Source: an uncultured Lachnospiraceae bacterium
GTDB taxonomy: Bacteria; Bacillota; Clostridia; Lachnospirales; Lachnospiraceae
Direction: 5' to 3'
Length of the DNA stretch: 45,984 bases
NCBI GenBank assembly: GCA_947164605.1
Contig: CAMUXE010000017.1
Coordinates: forward strand, 1-45,984
Below are positions 9,036 through 19,000 of the stretch, one piece after another. The translations under genes and the position numbers were made by a program. The notes below the pieces were generated by a model. The model searched no databases, was not told the DNA's origin, and saw only the letters and a list, made by a program, of their open reading frames with translations. Each line of letters opens with the position of its first letter. The first letter of the stretch is position 1.

Positions 9036-9122
9036 TTGGTCCACCTGATTGGAAGTTGATAATATTGAGTGAGATTTCGGCTTCTTATCATGTGGGCCAA
9101 ATTGTTCTTAAAAAAGAACAAT
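9036..9122. repeat. paired inverted repeats between genes
   Basis: TTGGTCCAC (9036-9044) pairs with GTGGGCCAA (9092-9100). Immediately after, ATTGTTCTT and AAGAACAAT (9101-9122) form a second hairpin. No U-tract follows on the plus strand, so it is not a standard terminator. It separates the 1005-residue gene from the S10 promoter. Confidence 0.5.
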
Positions 9123-9130
9123 AAAATTTG

Positions 9131-9159
9131 TTGCTTTTGTGGATTGGTTAATGTATACT
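9131..9159 (+). promoter_or_regulatory. promoter of the S10 operon
   Basis: TTGCTT (9131-9136), a 17-base spacer and TATACT (9154-9159). Transcription would start near 9166, giving a leader of about 250 nt before rpsJ. Confidence 0.75.
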
Positions 9160-9165
9160 GACACT

Positions 9166-9411
9166 TGCTGTGACATGATAGCGATGAAGCGTGAGGTTGC
9201 TGTGAGAAATTCACAGGTTTTCCGTGGAGCGAATGTCAATGCCGGAATTCCGGCTAAGATACTGACGACAAGTCACTGTACCAATAATCATCTGCGAATG
9301 CAGAAATGACGCGCGTTTATGAGCACAATAATTTGTGACACGCGTGGGAGTGTGTACAGTCACCACTTGTCGTACTTATTAAGCAAAAGTGCGAAAAGGA
9401 GGCGGCTTTTT
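9166..9411 (+). promoter_or_regulatory. structured leader of the S10 operon
   Basis: GACGACAAGTCACTGTAC (9264-9281) pairs with GTACAGT (9354-9360) plus ACTTGTCGT (9365-9373), with a small bulge. Inside, ACGCG/CGCGT and CACAA/TTGTG build a nested arm. Upstream is a perfect 14-base palindrome GCCGGAATTCCGGC (9241-9254). Its position and size fit an autoregulatory leader such as that controlled by L4 in other bacteria. The identity of the ligand is inference. Confidence 0.6.
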
Positions 9412-9413
9412 TT

Positions 9414-9734
9414 ATGGCAAAGGCAGGTCAGGTAATCAGAATTACTCTGAAGGCTTATGATCACCAGTTGGTTGATCAGTCAGCAAAGAAAATCATTGAG
9501 ACTGTTAAGAAGACAGGAGCACAGGTTAGTGGTCCAGTACCTCTTCCAACAAAGAAGGAAGTTGTTACAATTCTCAGAGCTGTACATAAGTACAAGGACT
9601 CTAGAGAGCAGTTCGAGCAGAGAACTCACAAGAGACTGATCGATGTTGTTACACCATCTCAGAAGACTGTAGATGCATTATCTAAGCTCGAGATGCCAGC
9701 AGGTGTATTCATCAATCTTAAGGTTATGAACTAA
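9414..9734 (+). CDS. rpsJ: 30S ribosomal protein S10
   Basis: S10 (NusE) sits in the 30S head and also links ribosome and NusG/NusA antitermination. The 106 residues contain the conserved [20 protein letters not shown] start, GPVPLPT and the THKRLIDV loop segment. It is the first gene of the superoperon, behind a long structured leader and a strong AAAGGAGG ribosome site. A 165-base gap with its own hairpin separates it from rplC, larger than elsewhere in this operon. Confidence 0.98.
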   Translation: MAKAGQVIRITLKAYDHQLVDQSAKKIIETVKKTGAQVSGPVPLPTKKEVVTILRAVHKYKDSREQFEQRTHKRLIDVVTPSQKTVDALSKLEMPAGVFINLKVMN

Positions 9735-9831
9735 TCTTAAAGAAACTAATTTAAGAAAATCCTATTGGGTTAGATATAGAAGCAACTTTAAAGCCAATCA
9801 TGGTTTGGTTCCACTTATATTAACTGTTCTA

Positions 9832-9873
9832 GGATGACAAGATGCGCTGTGTTAGTCGCATATCATCTTGTCC
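9832..9873 (+). promoter_or_regulatory. hairpin before rplC
   Basis: GACAAGAT (9836-9843) pairs with ATCTTGTC (9865-9872), extended by GCG/CGC around a loop. It lies 15-60 bases upstream of the rplC ribosome site within a 165-base gap. It may regulate rplC or mark RNA processing; no U-tract follows. Confidence 0.45.
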
Positions 9874-9899
9874 GCTGTAGATTAAACAGGAGGAAAACA

Positions 9900-10535
9900 A
9901 TGAAGAAAGCAATTTTAGCTACTAAAGTCGGTATGACTCAGATCTTCAATGAAGACGGTGTTTTAACACCAGTAACTGTATTGCAGGCAGGCCCATGTGT
10001 GGTTACACAGGTTAAAACTGCTGAGAGAGACGGTTACGATGCAGTCCAGGTTGGATATGCTGATGTTTCAGAGAAACATGTAAGCAAGCCACTTAAGGGA
10101 CATTTTGACAAGGCGGAGGTATCTTACAAGAGATTCGTTAAAGAGTTCAGATTTGAGAACGCTGCAGATTATTCTGTAAAGGACGAAATCAAGGCAGATA
10201 TCTTTGAAGTAGGCGACAAGATCGACGCTACTGCTGTTTCAAAGGGTAAAGGTTTCCAGGGCGCAATCAAGAGATTGGGTCAGTCTAGAGGACCTATGGC
10301 TCACGGTTCTAAGTTCCACAGACATCAGGGATCTAACGGATCAGCTACAACACCAGGTCGTGTATTCAAGGGCAAGGGTATGCCAGGACACATGGGTGCT
10401 AAGAAGGTTACAATTCAGAACCTTGAAGTAGTTAGAGTAGATGTTGAGAACAATGTAATCCTTGTAAAGGGTGCAGTTCCAGGACCTAAGAAGTCATTAG
10501 TTACACTTAAAGAATCAGTAAAGGCTTCAAAGTAA
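9900..10535 (+). CDS. rplC: 50S ribosomal protein L3
   Basis: L3 is an early assembly protein of the 50S subunit. The start at 9900 ([16 protein letters not shown]) is chosen because AGGAGG lies 6-7 bases upstream and the 211 residues match the family. An in-frame ATG 66 bases earlier lies inside a hairpin and adds a non-conserved tail. The central [14 protein letters not shown] loop, which reaches the peptidyl transferase centre, is intact. Confidence 0.97.
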   Translation: MKKAILATKVGMTQIFNEDGVLTPVTVLQAGPCVVTQVKTAERDGYDAVQVGYADVSEKHVSKPLKGHFDKAEVSYKRFVKEFRFENAADYSVKDEIKADIFEVGDKIDATAVSKGKGFQGAIKRLGQSRGPMAHGSKFHRHQGSNGSATTPGRVFKGKGMPGHMGAKKVTIQNLEVVRVDVENNVILVKGAVPGPKKSLVTLKESVKASK

Positions 10536-10564
10536 GTCTCTGCTAAGGAAGGAGGATCATACAG

Positions 10565-11188
10565 ATGGCAAACGTATCTGTTTACAATATTGAAGGCAAA
10601 GAAGTTGGCTCAATTGAATTGAACGATAGCGTTTTTGGCGTGGAAGTCAATGAATACGTTGTTCATGAAGCAGTTGTAAATCAGCTTAATAATCAGCGTC
10701 AGGGAACTCAGAGTGCTAAGACACGTGCTGAAGTATCTGGCGGCGGTAAGAAACCATGGAGACAGAAGGGAACTGGTCATGCAAGACAGGGTTCTACAAG
10801 AGCTCCACAGTGGACAGGCGGTGGTGTTGTATTTGCACCAAAGCCAAGAGATTATTCAAACAAGATGAACAAGAAGGAGAGAAGACTTGCTCTTCTTTCA
10901 GCTCTTACATCAAAGGTTAACGATCAGAAGATCGTAGTTCTTGATGAGTTCAAGCTTGACGAAGTTAAGACAAAGAAGTTTGCAGAAGTTCTCTCAAACC
11001 TCAAGGTTGACAAGGCATTTGTTGTACTTGACGGTGAGGACAACAGCAATGTAGTTCTTTCAGGACGTAACATTCCTGATGTAAAGGTATCAGCTGTTAA
11101 CGAGATCAATACTTACGATGTAGTTAAGTATGACACACTTGTTGTAACAAAGGCAGCTGTTGAAAAACTCGAGGAGGTATATGCATAA
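10565..11188 (+). CDS. rplD: 50S ribosomal protein L4
   Basis: L4 lines the peptide exit tunnel and in several bacteria represses its own S10 operon. The 207 residues include the tunnel-loop segment [25 protein letters not shown] around 60-85. Its stop codon overlaps the rplW start by one base (TAATG), indicating translational coupling. It is the natural candidate to act on the leader at 9166-9411. Confidence 0.97.
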   Translation: MANVSVYNIEGKEVGSIELNDSVFGVEVNEYVVHEAVVNQLNNQRQGTQSAKTRAEVSGGGKKPWRQKGTGHARQGSTRAPQWTGGGVVFAPKPRDYSNKMNKKERRLALLSALTSKVNDQKIVVLDEFKLDEVKTKKFAEVLSNLKVDKAFVVLDGEDNSNVVLSGRNIPDVKVSAVNEINTYDVVKYDTLVVTKAAVEKLEEVYA

Positions 11189-11487
11189 TGGCAAACGTAC
11201 AGTACTATGACGTAATCCTCAAGCCAGTTATCACAGAGGCTTCTATGGCTGAGATGGCTAACAAAAAGTATACTTTCCTTGTTCATCCAGAAGCAAACAA
11301 GACAATGATCAAGGAAGCTGTTGAGAAGATGTTCGACGGCGTTAAGGTTAAGAGTGTTAACACTCTTAATAAAGATGGCAAGATGAAGAGAAGAGGCAGA
11401 GCAGTTGGCTACACAGCTAAGACTAAGAAGGCATTTGTTCAGCTTACAGAAGACAGCAAAGATATTGAAATTTTTGAAGGTCTTTAA
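11188..11487 (+). CDS. rplW: 50S ribosomal protein L23
   Basis: L23 lies at the exit of the peptide tunnel and docks trigger factor and SRP. The 99 residues include [13 protein letters not shown] and the loop [19 protein letters not shown]. It is coupled to rplD by a one-base overlap, with AGGAGG inside the end of rplD. Confidence 0.97.
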   Translation: MANVQYYDVILKPVITEASMAEMANKKYTFLVHPEANKTMIKEAVEKMFDGVKVKSVNTLNKDGKMKRRGRAVGYTAKTKKAFVQLTEDSKDIEIFEGL

Positions 11488-11561
11488 TTCTTGACCAAGT
11501 AGGATGATTATTCATCTGATGTGTAGAAAACAATATTACACGAGTTCGAAAGGAGAACAAA

Positions 11562-12404
11562 ATGGGAATCAAAAAGTATAATCCTTATACTCCTTCTAGA
11601 AGGAATATGACGGGTTCTGATTTCTCTGAAATTACAAAGAGCACTCCTGAAAAGTCTTTGATTGAGTCTAAGAAGAAGACAGCAGGACGTAATAGTCAGG
11701 GTAAGATCACTGTAAGACATCACGGTGGTGGAAATAGACAGAAGTACAGATTAATCGACTTCAAGAGAAACAAGGAAGGCGTTCCAGCTAAGGTTATCGG
11801 TATCGAGTACGATCCAAACAGAACAGCTAACATCGCTCTTATCTGCTACGCAGACGGCGAGAAGGCTTATATCCTTGCTCCTCAGGGCCTTACAGATGGC
11901 ATGACAGTTATGAACGGTGCACAGGCTGAAATTAGAGTTGGTAACTGCTTACCACTTCAGAACATTCCAGTTGGTACACAGGTTCACAATATTGAGCTTT
12001 ATCCTGGAAAGGGTGGCCAGTTAGTTCGTTCTGCAGGTAATGCAGCTCAGCTTATGGCTAAGGAAGGTAAGTATGCAACACTTCGTCTCCCTTCAGGCGA
12101 GATGAGAATGGTTCCAATCGTATGCCGCGCTACAATCGGTGTAGTTGGAAATGGTGATCACAACCTTATCAATTATGGTAAGGCAGGTCGTATCAGACAC
12201 ATGGGAATCAGACCTACAGTTAGAGGTTCTGTAATGAACCCTAATGACCATCCACACGGTGGTGGTGAAGGTAAGGCACCAGTTGGTCGTCCAAGTCCTA
12301 TGACTCCTTGGGGCAAGCCTGCTATGGGTCTTAAGACTCGTAAGAGCAAGAAGCAGTCTAACAAGTTGATCATTAGAAGAAAGAATGGAAGAGCAATCAA
12401 ATAA
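11562..12404 (+). CDS. rplB: 50S ribosomal protein L2
   Basis: L2 is needed for subunit joining and peptidyl transferase activity. The 280 residues show the typical [13 protein letters not shown] start, [12 protein letters not shown] and the C-terminal HPHGGGEG with the conserved histidine near the catalytic centre. GAAAGGAG precedes the ATG after a 74-base gap. Confidence 0.98.
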   Translation: MGIKKYNPYTPSRRNMTGSDFSEITKSTPEKSLIESKKKTAGRNSQGKITVRHHGGGNRQKYRLIDFKRNKEGVPAKVIGIEYDPNRTANIALICYADGEKAYILAPQGLTDGMTVMNGAQAEIRVGNCLPLQNIPVGTQVHNIELYPGKGGQLVRSAGNAAQLMAKEGKYATLRLPSGEMRMVPIVCRATIGVVGNGDHNLINYGKAGRIRHMGIRPTVRGSVMNPNDHPHGGGEGKAPVGRPSPMTPWGKPAMGLKTRKSKKQSNKLIIRRKNGRAIK

Positions 12405-12460
12405 TATTAAGTAACTTAATATTAATCACTTTATGAATTAGATAAGGGAGGTTTGAACCT

Positions 12461-12733
12461 ATGGCTCGATCACTTAAAAAAGGACCATTTGCAGATGCTA
12501 GCTTACTTAAGAAAGTAGATGCGCTCAACGCATCTAACGATAAGCAGGTCATCAAGACATGGTCACGTCGTTCGACAATTTTCCCATCATTCGTAGGACA
12601 CACAATCGCTGTTCATGATGGTAGAAAGCATGTTCCTGTATATGTTACAGAGGATATGGTTGGTCATAAGCTCGGTGAGTTCGCATCAACAAGAACTTAC
12701 AGAGGACACAAATCAGACGAAAAGAAAGCTTGA
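12461..12733 (+). CDS. rpsS: 30S ribosomal protein S19
   Basis: S19 forms part of the 30S head near the A site. The 90 residues begin [10 protein letters not shown] and contain [30 protein letters not shown] in two adjoining segments. GGGAGGTT precedes the start. Confidence 0.98.
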   Translation: MARSLKKGPFADASLLKKVDALNASNDKQVIKTWSRRSTIFPSFVGHTIAVHDGRKHVPVYVTEDMVGHKLGEFASTRTYRGHKSDEKKA

Positions 12734-12765
12734 TGATAGATATTTAAGAAAGGAGGCTTATCAAG

Positions 12766-13152
12766 ATGGCTAAGGGACATAGATCACAGGTCAAGAGAGA
12801 GAGAAACTCTGTTAAAGATACAAGACCTAGCGCAAAGTTATCATATGCCAGAATTTCAGTACAGAAGGCATGCTTCGTATTGGATGCAATCAGAGGTAAG
12901 AGTGTTGATGAGGCACTTGCAATTGTTAAGTACAATCCAAGATACGCTTCATCTGTTATAGAGAAACTTATTGAATCAGCAACAGCTAATGCTGAGAACA
13001 ACAACGGTATGGATCCATCAAGATTATATGTAGAGGAGTGCTTTGCTAACAAAGGACCTACAATGAAGAGAATCCATCCAAGAGCACAGGGTAGAGCTTA
13101 CAGAATCGAAAAGAGAATGAGCCACATCACTGTAGTACTCAATGAGAGATAA
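12766..13152 (+). CDS. rplV: 50S ribosomal protein L22
   Basis: L22 contributes the second extended loop of the exit tunnel. The 128 residues include the typical SPSK-like [10 protein letters not shown] region, [10 protein letters not shown] and the tunnel loop [26 protein letters not shown] at 12751-12758 serves the ATG. Confidence 0.97.
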   Translation: MAKGHRSQVKRERNSVKDTRPSAKLSYARISVQKACFVLDAIRGKSVDEALAIVKYNPRYASSVIEKLIESATANAENNNGMDPSRLYVEECFANKGPTMKRIHPRAQGRAYRIEKRMSHITVVLNER

Positions 13153-13186
13153 TCGGAACATTTTTATGTTTTGAAAGGAGATTATA

Positions 13187-13858
13187 ATGGGACAGAAAGT
13201 TAACCCACATGGTTTAAGAGTCGGTGTCATTAAGGACTGGGAGTCTAAGTGGTATGCAAATGACGCAGATTTCGCTAATAACCTTGTAGAAGATCACGAG
13301 ATTAGAACTTTTCTTAAGAAAAAGCTCTATTCTGCTGGTATTTCTGAAATAGAGATAGAGAGAGCTTCAGACAGACTTAAGATCATCATTCATACAGCTA
13401 AGCCAGGCGTTGTTATTGGTAAGGGCGGTGCTGAAATCGATGCACTTAAGAAGCAGGTTGAGAAGCTTACATCTGCTAAGAAGCTTAGCATTGATATCAA
13501 GGAAGTTAAGAGACCTGATAAGGATGCTCAGCTTGTTGCAGAGAACATTGCTCAGCAGCTTGAGAATCGTATCTCATTCAGAAGAGCTATGAAGTCATGC
13601 ATGGGAAGAACAATGAAGCAGGGAGCAAAGGGTATTAAGACAACTTGCTCAGGTAGATTAGGCGGAGCTGATATCGCTCGTTCAGAGTCATACAGCGACG
13701 GTACAATCCCACTTCAGACACTTCGTGCTGATATTGATTATGGCTTTGCTGAAGCTGATACAACATATGGTAAGGTTGGTGTCAAGGTTTGGATCTACGC
13801 AGGTGAAGTTCTTCCTGCTAGAAAAGCTAAGGCTAATAAGGAAGGGAGCGAGCAATAA
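13187..13858 (+). CDS. rpsC: 30S ribosomal protein S3
   Basis: S3 forms part of the mRNA entry channel. The 223 residues contain an N-terminal [13 protein letters not shown], a KH domain with [13 protein letters not shown] and a C-terminal domain with [12 protein letters not shown]. The stop overlaps the rplP start (TAATG). Confidence 0.98.
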   Translation: MGQKVNPHGLRVGVIKDWESKWYANDADFANNLVEDHEIRTFLKKKLYSAGISEIEIERASDRLKIIIHTAKPGVVIGKGGAEIDALKKQVEKLTSAKKLSIDIKEVKRPDKDAQLVAENIAQQLENRISFRRAMKSCMGRTMKQGAKGIKTTCSGRLGGADIARSESYSDGTIPLQTLRADIDYGFAEADTTYGKVGVKVWIYAGEVLPARKAKANKEGSEQ

Positions 13859-14286
13859 TGTTACTACCTAAGAGAGTTAAACATCGTAGACAGTTCCGTG
13901 GTTCTATGGCTGGTAAGGCTACAAGAGGCAATCAGATTTGCTACGGCGATTTCGGTATCGTTGCAACAGAGCCATGTTGGATCAAGTCTAATCAGATAGA
14001 AGCTGCGCGTATCGCAATGACAAGATACATCAAGCGTGGTGGTAAAGTATTTATTAAGATTTTCCCAGATAAGCCTGTTACTGGTAAGCCTATCGGTGTT
14101 CGAATGGGTAAAGGTAAAGGTAATCTTGAGTGCTGGGTTGCTGTAGTTAAGCCAGGTCGCGTAATGTTCGAGATCCAGGGCGTAGCTGAGGAAACAGCAA
14201 GAGAGGCACTTCGTCTTGCAACTCATAAACTTCCATGCAAGTGTAAAGTAGTTTCACGTGCAGATTTAGAAGGCGGTGAGCAGTAA
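13858..14286 (+). CDS. rplP: 50S ribosomal protein L16
   Basis: L16 organises the A-site region of the 50S subunit. The 142 residues carry [29 protein letters not shown]-like and [22 protein letters not shown] segments. It is coupled to rpsC by a one-base overlap and separated from rpmC by two bases. Confidence 0.98.
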   Translation: MLLPKRVKHRRQFRGSMAGKATRGNQICYGDFGIVATEPCWIKSNQIEAARIAMTRYIKRGGKVFIKIFPDKPVTGKPIGVRMGKGKGNLECWVAVVKPGRVMFEIQGVAEETAREALRLATHKLPCKCKVVSRADLEGGEQ

Positions 14287-14288
14287 TA

Positions 14289-14489
14289 ATGAAGAGTACA
14301 AATTATGTAGAAGAGTTAAAGGCAAAGTCAGCTGACGAATTAAATGCTGAATTAGTAGCTGCAAAGAAGGAACTTTTCAATTTAAGATTTCAGAATGCAA
14401 CAAATCAGCTCGAGAATACAAGCAGAATTAAGGATGTTAAGAAGAACATCGCTAGAATTCAGACTGTAATCGCTCAGCAGAATGCTTAA
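14289..14489 (+). CDS. rpmC: 50S ribosomal protein L29
   Basis: L29 sits near the tunnel exit next to L23. The 66 residues form two helices with the conserved [32 protein letters not shown]. The ribosome site lies in the last codons of rplP. Confidence 0.97.
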   Translation: MKSTNYVEELKAKSADELNAELVAAKKELFNLRFQNATNQLENTSRIKDVKKNIARIQTVIAQQNA

Positions 14490-14528
14490 TCTTAATTGAT
14501 ATATAATCCTATGAAAGGAGATCTCACT

Positions 14529-14786
14529 GTGGAAGAGAGAAACTTAAGAAAGACTCGTACTGGAGTCGTTGTAAGTGACAAGATGGATAAGACAATCGTT
14601 GTTGCAGTTAAGGATAACGTTAAGCACCCTCTGTACAACAAGATCATTAAGAGAACATATAAGTTAAAAGCTCACGATGAGAACAATGATTGTAATATTG
14701 GAGATACAGTCAAGGTTATGGAGACAAGACCACTCTCAAAAGATAAGAGATGGAGACTTGTAGAAATCGTTAACAGAGCTAAGTAA
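14529..14786 (+). CDS. rpsQ: 30S ribosomal protein S17 (GTG start)
   Basis: S17 is a primary 16S rRNA binding protein. The GTG at 14529 is chosen because AAAGGAG (14514-14520) lies 8 bases upstream and the product then starts (M)[13 protein letters not shown], 85 residues, as usual in Clostridia. The longer in-frame ATG at 14496 would place the ribosome site inside the gene. The conserved [14 protein letters not shown] is present. Confidence 0.95.
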   Translation: MEERNLRKTRTGVVVSDKMDKTIVVAVKDNVKHPLYNKIIKRTYKLKAHDENNDCNIGDTVKVMETRPLSKDKRWRLVEIVNRAK

Positions 14787-14826
14787 TTAACTCAAATAAA
14801 CTGATATTACTGAAAGGGGTAGTATT

Positions 14827-15195
14827 ATGGTACAACAGGAAAGCAGACTTAGAGTCGCAGATAATACTGGTGCCAGAGAGCTTCTCTGCATCCGTGTTAT
14901 GGGTGGATCTACAAGAAGATATGCTAATATAGGCGATGTCATCGTTGCTTCTGTTAAAGATGCAACACCAGGCGGCGTTGTAAAGAAGGGTGACGTTGTT
15001 AAGGCGGTTGTAGTTCGTTCTGTAAAGGGCGCTCGCCGTAAAGACGGTTCTTACATTAAATTTGATGAGAACGCTGCTGTAATTATTAAGGATGACCTTA
15101 CACCAAAGGGAACTCGTATATTTGGACCAGTAGCCAGAGAGCTTAGAGATAAGAAATTCATGAAGATCGTATCTTTAGCTCCTGAAGTATTATAA
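14827..15195 (+). CDS. rplN: 50S ribosomal protein L14
   Basis: L14 contacts helix 44 of 16S rRNA at the subunit interface. The 122 residues begin [19 protein letters not shown] and end with the conserved [20 protein letters not shown] precedes the ATG. Confidence 0.98.
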   Translation: MVQQESRLRVADNTGARELLCIRVMGGSTRRYANIGDVIVASVKDATPGGVVKKGDVVKAVVVRSVKGARRKDGSYIKFDENAAVIIKDDLTPKGTRIFGPVARELRDKKFMKIVSLAPEVL

Positions 15196-15206
15196 GGAGG
15201 TGCCAC

Positions 15207-15518
15207 ATGTCAGCCGTAAGGATTAAAAAAGACGATACAGTTAGAGTAATCGCTGGTAAAGACAAGGGCAGTGAAGGAAAAGTAAAGTCAATAGATGCTA
15301 AGAATCATACAGCTATTGTTGAAGGCGTTAACATGGTAACAAAGCATGCTAAGCCATCTGCTACAAATCAGCAGGGTGGAATTCTTCATCAGGAAGCACC
15401 TATTGATATTTCTAATATCATGTATGTATCTGATGGTAAGACAACAAAGATCGGTTACGAAATGCAGGGCGACAAGAAGGTTCGTGTTGCAAAGGCAACT
15501 GGTAAGGTTATTGACTGA
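15207..15518 (+). CDS. rplX: 50S ribosomal protein L24
   Basis: L24 starts 50S assembly. The 103 residues carry the KOW motif DTVRVIAGKDKGSEGKV near the N-terminus. AAGGAGG overlaps the end of rplN, 11 bases away. Confidence 0.97.
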   Translation: MSAVRIKKDDTVRVIAGKDKGSEGKVKSIDAKNHTAIVEGVNMVTKHAKPSATNQQGGILHQEAPIDISNIMYVSDGKTTKIGYEMQGDKKVRVAKATGKVID

Positions 15519-15540
15519 TTAGGAAAGGAGGAAGCATAAG

Positions 15541-16080
15541 TTGAGTAGACTTAAGACTTTATACGATGAAGAGATCGTAAAGAAGATGACAGACAAGTTC
15601 GGCTATAAGAACCCAATGATGGTTCCAAAGATCGACAAGATTGTTATAAATATGGGCGTAGGCGAAGCTAAAGAGAACTCAAAGCTCCTTGATGCTGCTA
15701 TTGCAGACCTTGAGCAGATTGCAGGTCAGAAGGCTGTAACTACTAAGGCTAAGAAGTCAATCGCTAACTTCAAGCTTAGAGAAGGTCAGCCAATCGGATG
15801 TAAGGTTACACTTCGTGGTGAGAAGATGTACGAGTTCCTTGATAGACTCGTAAACCTCGCATTACCTAGAGTACGTGACTTCCGTGGTGTTAGTGCTGAT
15901 TCATTCGATGGAAGAGGTAACTATGCACTTGGTATTAAAGAGCAGATTATCTTCCCTGAAATCGAGTATGACAAGGTTGATAAGGTTAGAGGTATGGACG
16001 TAATCATCACAACAACAGCTAAGACTGATGAAGAGGCTCGTGAGTTACTTACATATTTCAATATGCCATTCAAGCACTAA
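15541..16080 (+). CDS. rplE: 50S ribosomal protein L5 (TTG start)
   Basis: L5 binds 5S rRNA and contacts the P-site tRNA. The 179 residues include the conserved [20 protein letters not shown] and RVRDFRGVS. The start is TTG at 15541 with AAAGGAGG 8 bases upstream; no nearer ATG exists. Confidence 0.96.
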   Translation: MSRLKTLYDEEIVKKMTDKFGYKNPMMVPKIDKIVINMGVGEAKENSKLLDAAIADLEQIAGQKAVTTKAKKSIANFKLREGQPIGCKVTLRGEKMYEFLDRLVNLALPRVRDFRGVSADSFDGRGNYALGIKEQIIFPEIEYDKVDKVRGMDVIITTTAKTDEEARELLTYFNMPFKH

Positions 16081-16098
16081 TTAAAGGAGGAAAGTTCA

Positions 16099-16284
16099 AT
16101 GGCTAAAACTTCAATGAAGATTAAGCAGCAGAAGGCTCCTAAGTTTTCTACAAGAGCTTATACACGTTGCAGAATCTGTGGACGTCCACATTCTGTTTTA
16201 AAGAAATACGGAATCTGCAGAATTTGCTTCCGTGAGTTAGCTTATAAGGGTGAGATTCCTGGAGTAAAGAAAGCTTCTTGGTAA
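16099..16284 (+). CDS. rpsN: 30S ribosomal protein S14 type Z
   Basis: The short zinc-binding S14 (61 residues). The zinc ligands are the pairs CRIC and CRIC around [12 protein letters not shown]. This is the housekeeping zinc form, so zinc supply matters for this ribosome; L36 below is also the zinc form. Confidence 0.97.
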   Translation: MAKTSMKIKQQKAPKFSTRAYTRCRICGRPHSVLKKYGICRICFRELAYKGEIPGVKKASW

Positions 16285-16318
16285 TCAGAGCCTGTTAAAA
16301 TATAAGGAGGATATAATA

Positions 16319-16714
16319 ATGACAGATCCAATTGCAGACATGCTTACAAGAATTCGTAATGCGAACGTAGCAAAGCATGATACTGTTGATGTTCCATCAT
16401 CAAGAATGAAGCTTGCTATCGCAAAGATTCTTTTAGATGAGGGTTATATTAAAGCATACGAGCTTGTTGACAACGGAAACTTTAAGGATATCCATATCAC
16501 ACTTAAGTATGGTAAGGATAAGAATGAAAAGATCATCTCTGGCCTTCAGAGAGTTTCTAAGCCTGGTCTTAGAGTATATGCTAGCACAACAGAGCTTCCA
16601 AGAGTACTTGGCGGCCTTGGCGTAGCAATCATTTCTACTAACAAGGGTGTTATCACTGACAAAGAAGCTAGAAAGCTCGGTGTTGGCGGCGAAGTTATCG
16701 CTTTCGTTTGGTAG
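16319..16714 (+). CDS. rpsH: 30S ribosomal protein S8
   Basis: S8 binds the central domain of 16S rRNA and regulates the spc operon in enterobacteria. The 131 residues start [16 protein letters not shown] and end with the typical [18 protein letters not shown] precedes the ATG. Confidence 0.98.
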   Translation: MTDPIADMLTRIRNANVAKHDTVDVPSSRMKLAIAKILLDEGYIKAYELVDNGNFKDIHITLKYGKDKNEKIISGLQRVSKPGLRVYASTTELPRVLGGLGVAIISTNKGVITDKEARKLGVGGEVIAFVW

Positions 16715-16741
16715 GATTTAACATTTAAATTCAAATTAAAA

Positions 16742-16795
16742 ATCTGCGTGCGGTTTATCTGGGCTTTGACTTGGGTATTCCGGACATGTGCAGAT
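16742..16795 (+). promoter_or_regulatory. stem-loop before rplF
   Basis: ATCTGCGTG (16742-16750) pairs with CATGTGCAGAT (16785-16795), enclosing about 34 bases with GGG and TCCGG/CCGG-like segments. The base of the stem lies 6 bases from the rplF ribosome site TAGGAGGT, so folding could control translation of rplF. Confidence 0.5.
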
Positions 16796-16815
16796 ATATA
16801 TAGGAGGTACACGGC

Positions 16816-17355
16816 ATGTCACGTATAGGAAGAATGCCTATCGCTATCCCAGCTGGAGTTACAGTTGAAATAGCAGAAAATAATAAAGTGACTGTAAAGG
16901 GTCCTAAGGGAACACTCGAGAGAGTATTACCTGCACAGATGACTATCAAGAACGATGGTGCTGCTGTTGTAGTTGAAAGACCTAACGACTTAAAGCAGAT
17001 GAAGTCATTACACGGACTCACAAGAACACTTATCCAGAACATGGTTATAGGTGTTACTGATGGATATGAGAAAAAGCTTGACATCAACGGTGTTGGTTAT
17101 AGAGCACAGAAGCAGGGCAAGAAGCTTGTTCTTTCTTTAGGTTATTCTCATCCAGTAGAGATGGACGACCCTGAAGGAATTGAGACTGTTGTTCAGGATT
17201 CCAGCATTATCGTTAAGGGTATAAATAAAGAAAAGGTTGGACAGTACGCTGCTGAAATCAGAGCTAAGAGAGGACCAGAACCATATAAGGGCAAGGGTAT
17301 CAAGTATTCTGATGAAGTTATTAAGCGTAAGGTCGGTAAGACTGGTAAGAAATAA
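16816..17355 (+). CDS. rplF: 50S ribosomal protein L6
   Basis: L6 lies near the factor-binding site. The 179 residues contain two related domains, starting [15 protein letters not shown] and ending [11 protein letters not shown]-like ([19 protein letters not shown]). It is preceded by a hairpin leader rather than a short spacer. Confidence 0.98.
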   Translation: MSRIGRMPIAIPAGVTVEIAENNKVTVKGPKGTLERVLPAQMTIKNDGAAVVVERPNDLKQMKSLHGLTRTLIQNMVIGVTDGYEKKLDINGVGYRAQKQGKKLVLSLGYSHPVEMDDPEGIETVVQDSSIIVKGINKEKVGQYAAEIRAKRGPEPYKGKGIKYSDEVIKRKVGKTGKK

Positions 17356-17372
17356 TAAAGGAGTGAACAAAA

Positions 17373-17741
17373 ATGGTTAGTAAGAAATCAAGAACTTTAG
17401 TTCGTGAGAGTAAGCATAGAAGATTACGTAATCGTTTAAGTGGTACTGCAGAAAGACCACGTTTAGCTGTGTTTAGAAGCAATAATCATATGTACGCTCA
17501 GATTATTGACGATACTGTTGGTAAGACACTTGTTTCAGCATCTACTCTTGATAAAGAGGTTAAGGCTGAGTGCGAGAAGACTAACAATGTTGATGCTGCT
17601 GCAGTAGTAGGCAAGGTAGTTGCTGCTAGAGCTATTGAAAAGGGCATTAAGGAAGTCGTTTATGATAGAGGCGGTTTTATATATGCAGGTAAGGTAAAGG
17701 CACTCGCTGATGCAGCTAGAGAAGCTGGCCTTGAATTCTAA
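17373..17741 (+). CDS. rplR: 50S ribosomal protein L18
   Basis: L18 binds 5S rRNA together with L5. The 122 residues include [20 protein letters not shown] and the C-terminal [30 protein letters not shown] precedes the ATG. Confidence 0.98.
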   Translation: MVSKKSRTLVRESKHRRLRNRLSGTAERPRLAVFRSNNHMYAQIIDDTVGKTLVSASTLDKEVKAECEKTNNVDAAAVVGKVVAARAIEKGIKEVVYDRGGFIYAGKVKALADAAREAGLEF

Positions 17742-17760
17742 TTGGAAGGAGTAACGTTAT

Positions 17761-18270
17761 ATGAAGCGTACTATAATTGATGCAAGTCAGTTAGAGTTAA
17801 ATGATAATGTAGTAGCTATCAAGCGTGTTACTAAGGTTGTTAAGGGCGGACGTAACATGAGATTTGCTGCACTCGTTGTCGTAGGTGACGGCAATGGACA
17901 CGTAGGCGCAGGTGTAGGCAAGGCTGCCGAGGTACCTGAAGCTATCCGTAAGGGTAAGGAAAATGCTATTAAGCACCTTGTTGAGGTTAAGCTTGATGCT
18001 AATAAGTCAGTACCACATGATTTCACAGGTAATTTCTGTGGAGCAACAGTTCTTCTTAAGAGAGCTCCAGAAGGTACTGGTATTATCGCCGGTGGTCCAG
18101 CTCGTTCAGTACTTGAGCTTGCAGGAATCAAGAACATCCGTACAAAGTCTTTAGGATCAAACAACAAGCAGAACGTTGTATTTGCTACTATTGAAGGACT
18201 TCAGGCAATGAAGACACCTGAGGAAGTTGCTAAACTTCGTGGCAAGTCTGTTGACGAGATCCTTAAGTAA
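17761..18270 (+). CDS. rpsE: 30S ribosomal protein S5
   Basis: S5 influences decoding accuracy and mRNA unwinding. The 169 residues contain the double-stranded RNA-binding fold with [19 protein letters not shown] and the C-terminal [23 protein letters not shown] lies 8 bases before the ATG. Confidence 0.98.
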   Translation: MKRTIIDASQLELNDNVVAIKRVTKVVKGGRNMRFAALVVVGDGNGHVGAGVGKAAEVPEAIRKGKENAIKHLVEVKLDANKSVPHDFTGNFCGATVLLKRAPEGTGIIAGGPARSVLELAGIKNIRTKSLGSNNKQNVVFATIEGLQAMKTPEEVAKLRGKSVDEILK

Positions 18271-18286
18271 TCTAATTAATATTTGA

Positions 18287-18349
18287 GCCAGTCTGTAGTC
18301 ACAGACTGCAGGCTAGACTTTAATAGACATACATGCCACATCTTGTGGC
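18287..18349 (+). promoter_or_regulatory. two hairpins before rpmD
   Basis: Hairpin 1 (18287-18313): GCC-AGTCTGT pairs with ACAGACT-GCAGGC. Hairpin 2 (18335-18349): GCCAC/GTGGC with a five-base loop ends directly at the AAGGAGG ribosome site of rpmD. There is no U-tract. They could control rpmD translation or protect a processed RNA end. Confidence 0.5.
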
Positions 18350-18361
18350 AAGGAGGATAAA

Positions 18362-18547
18362 ATGGCAGAGAAGAAGTTAAGAATAACTTTAGTAAAATCT
18401 CCAATCGGCGCTGTTCCAAAGCACAGAAGAACAGTTGAAGCTATGGGACTCAACAAGATGCACAAGACAGTTGAACTTCCAGATAATGAGTCAACAAGAG
18501 GACAGATTCAGCAGATTGGCTATATGTTAAAGGTTGAAGAAATCTGA
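18362..18547 (+). CDS. rpmD: 50S ribosomal protein L30
   Basis: L30 is a small 50S protein; here 61 residues with the conserved ITLVKSPIGAVPKHRRTVEAMGLNK region. The gene is placed between rpsE and rplO as usual, 16 bases before rplO. Confidence 0.97.
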   Translation: MAEKKLRITLVKSPIGAVPKHRRTVEAMGLNKMHKTVELPDNESTRGQIQQIGYMLKVEEI

Positions 18548-18562
18548 TAGGGAGGTTTAAAA

Positions 18563-19000
18563 ATGGATTTATCTAATTTAAAGCCAGCAGACGGCGCTAA
18601 AACTGATAGTTTTAGAAGAGGCCGTGGACATGGTTCAGGCAATGGCAAGACTTCAGGTAAGGGTCATAAGGGACAGAAGGCTCGTTCAGGAGCTCCTAGA
18701 CCTGGATTTGAAGGTGGCCAGATGCCATTATACAGAAGAATCCCTAAGAGGGGCTTCACAAACAGAAACAGACTTGAGATTATCGGAATCAATGTTAGCG
18801 CTCTTGACAGATTTGATAATGGTGCTGAGGTTTCAGTTGAAACTCTTATCGAGTCTGGCATCGTAAAGAACCCACGTGATGGTGTTAAAATCCTTGGAAA
18901 TGGAGAACTCACTAAGAAGCTTACTGTTAAGGCTAATGCTTTTAGTGCTTCAGCTAAAGAGAAGATCGAAGCTGCAGGCGGTACATGTGAGGTGATCTAA
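18563..19000 (+). CDS. rplO: 50S ribosomal protein L15
   Basis: L15 is a late assembly protein of 145 residues. The glycine-rich N-terminus [20 protein letters not shown] and [18 protein letters not shown] are diagnostic. The stop overlaps the secY start (TAATG). Confidence 0.98.
   Translation: MDLSNLKPADGAKTDSFRRGRGHGSGNGKTSGKGHKGQKARSGAPRPGFEGGQMPLYRRIPKRGFTNRNRLEIIGINVSALDRFDNGAEVSVETLIESGIVKNPRDGVKILGNGELTKKLTVKANAFSASAKEKIEAAGGTCEVI

Noticed and set aside
9834-9899. Longer N-terminus of L3
   Set aside because: The extra 22 residues are not L3-like, they overlap a hairpin, and the AGGAGG site points to the ATG at 9900.
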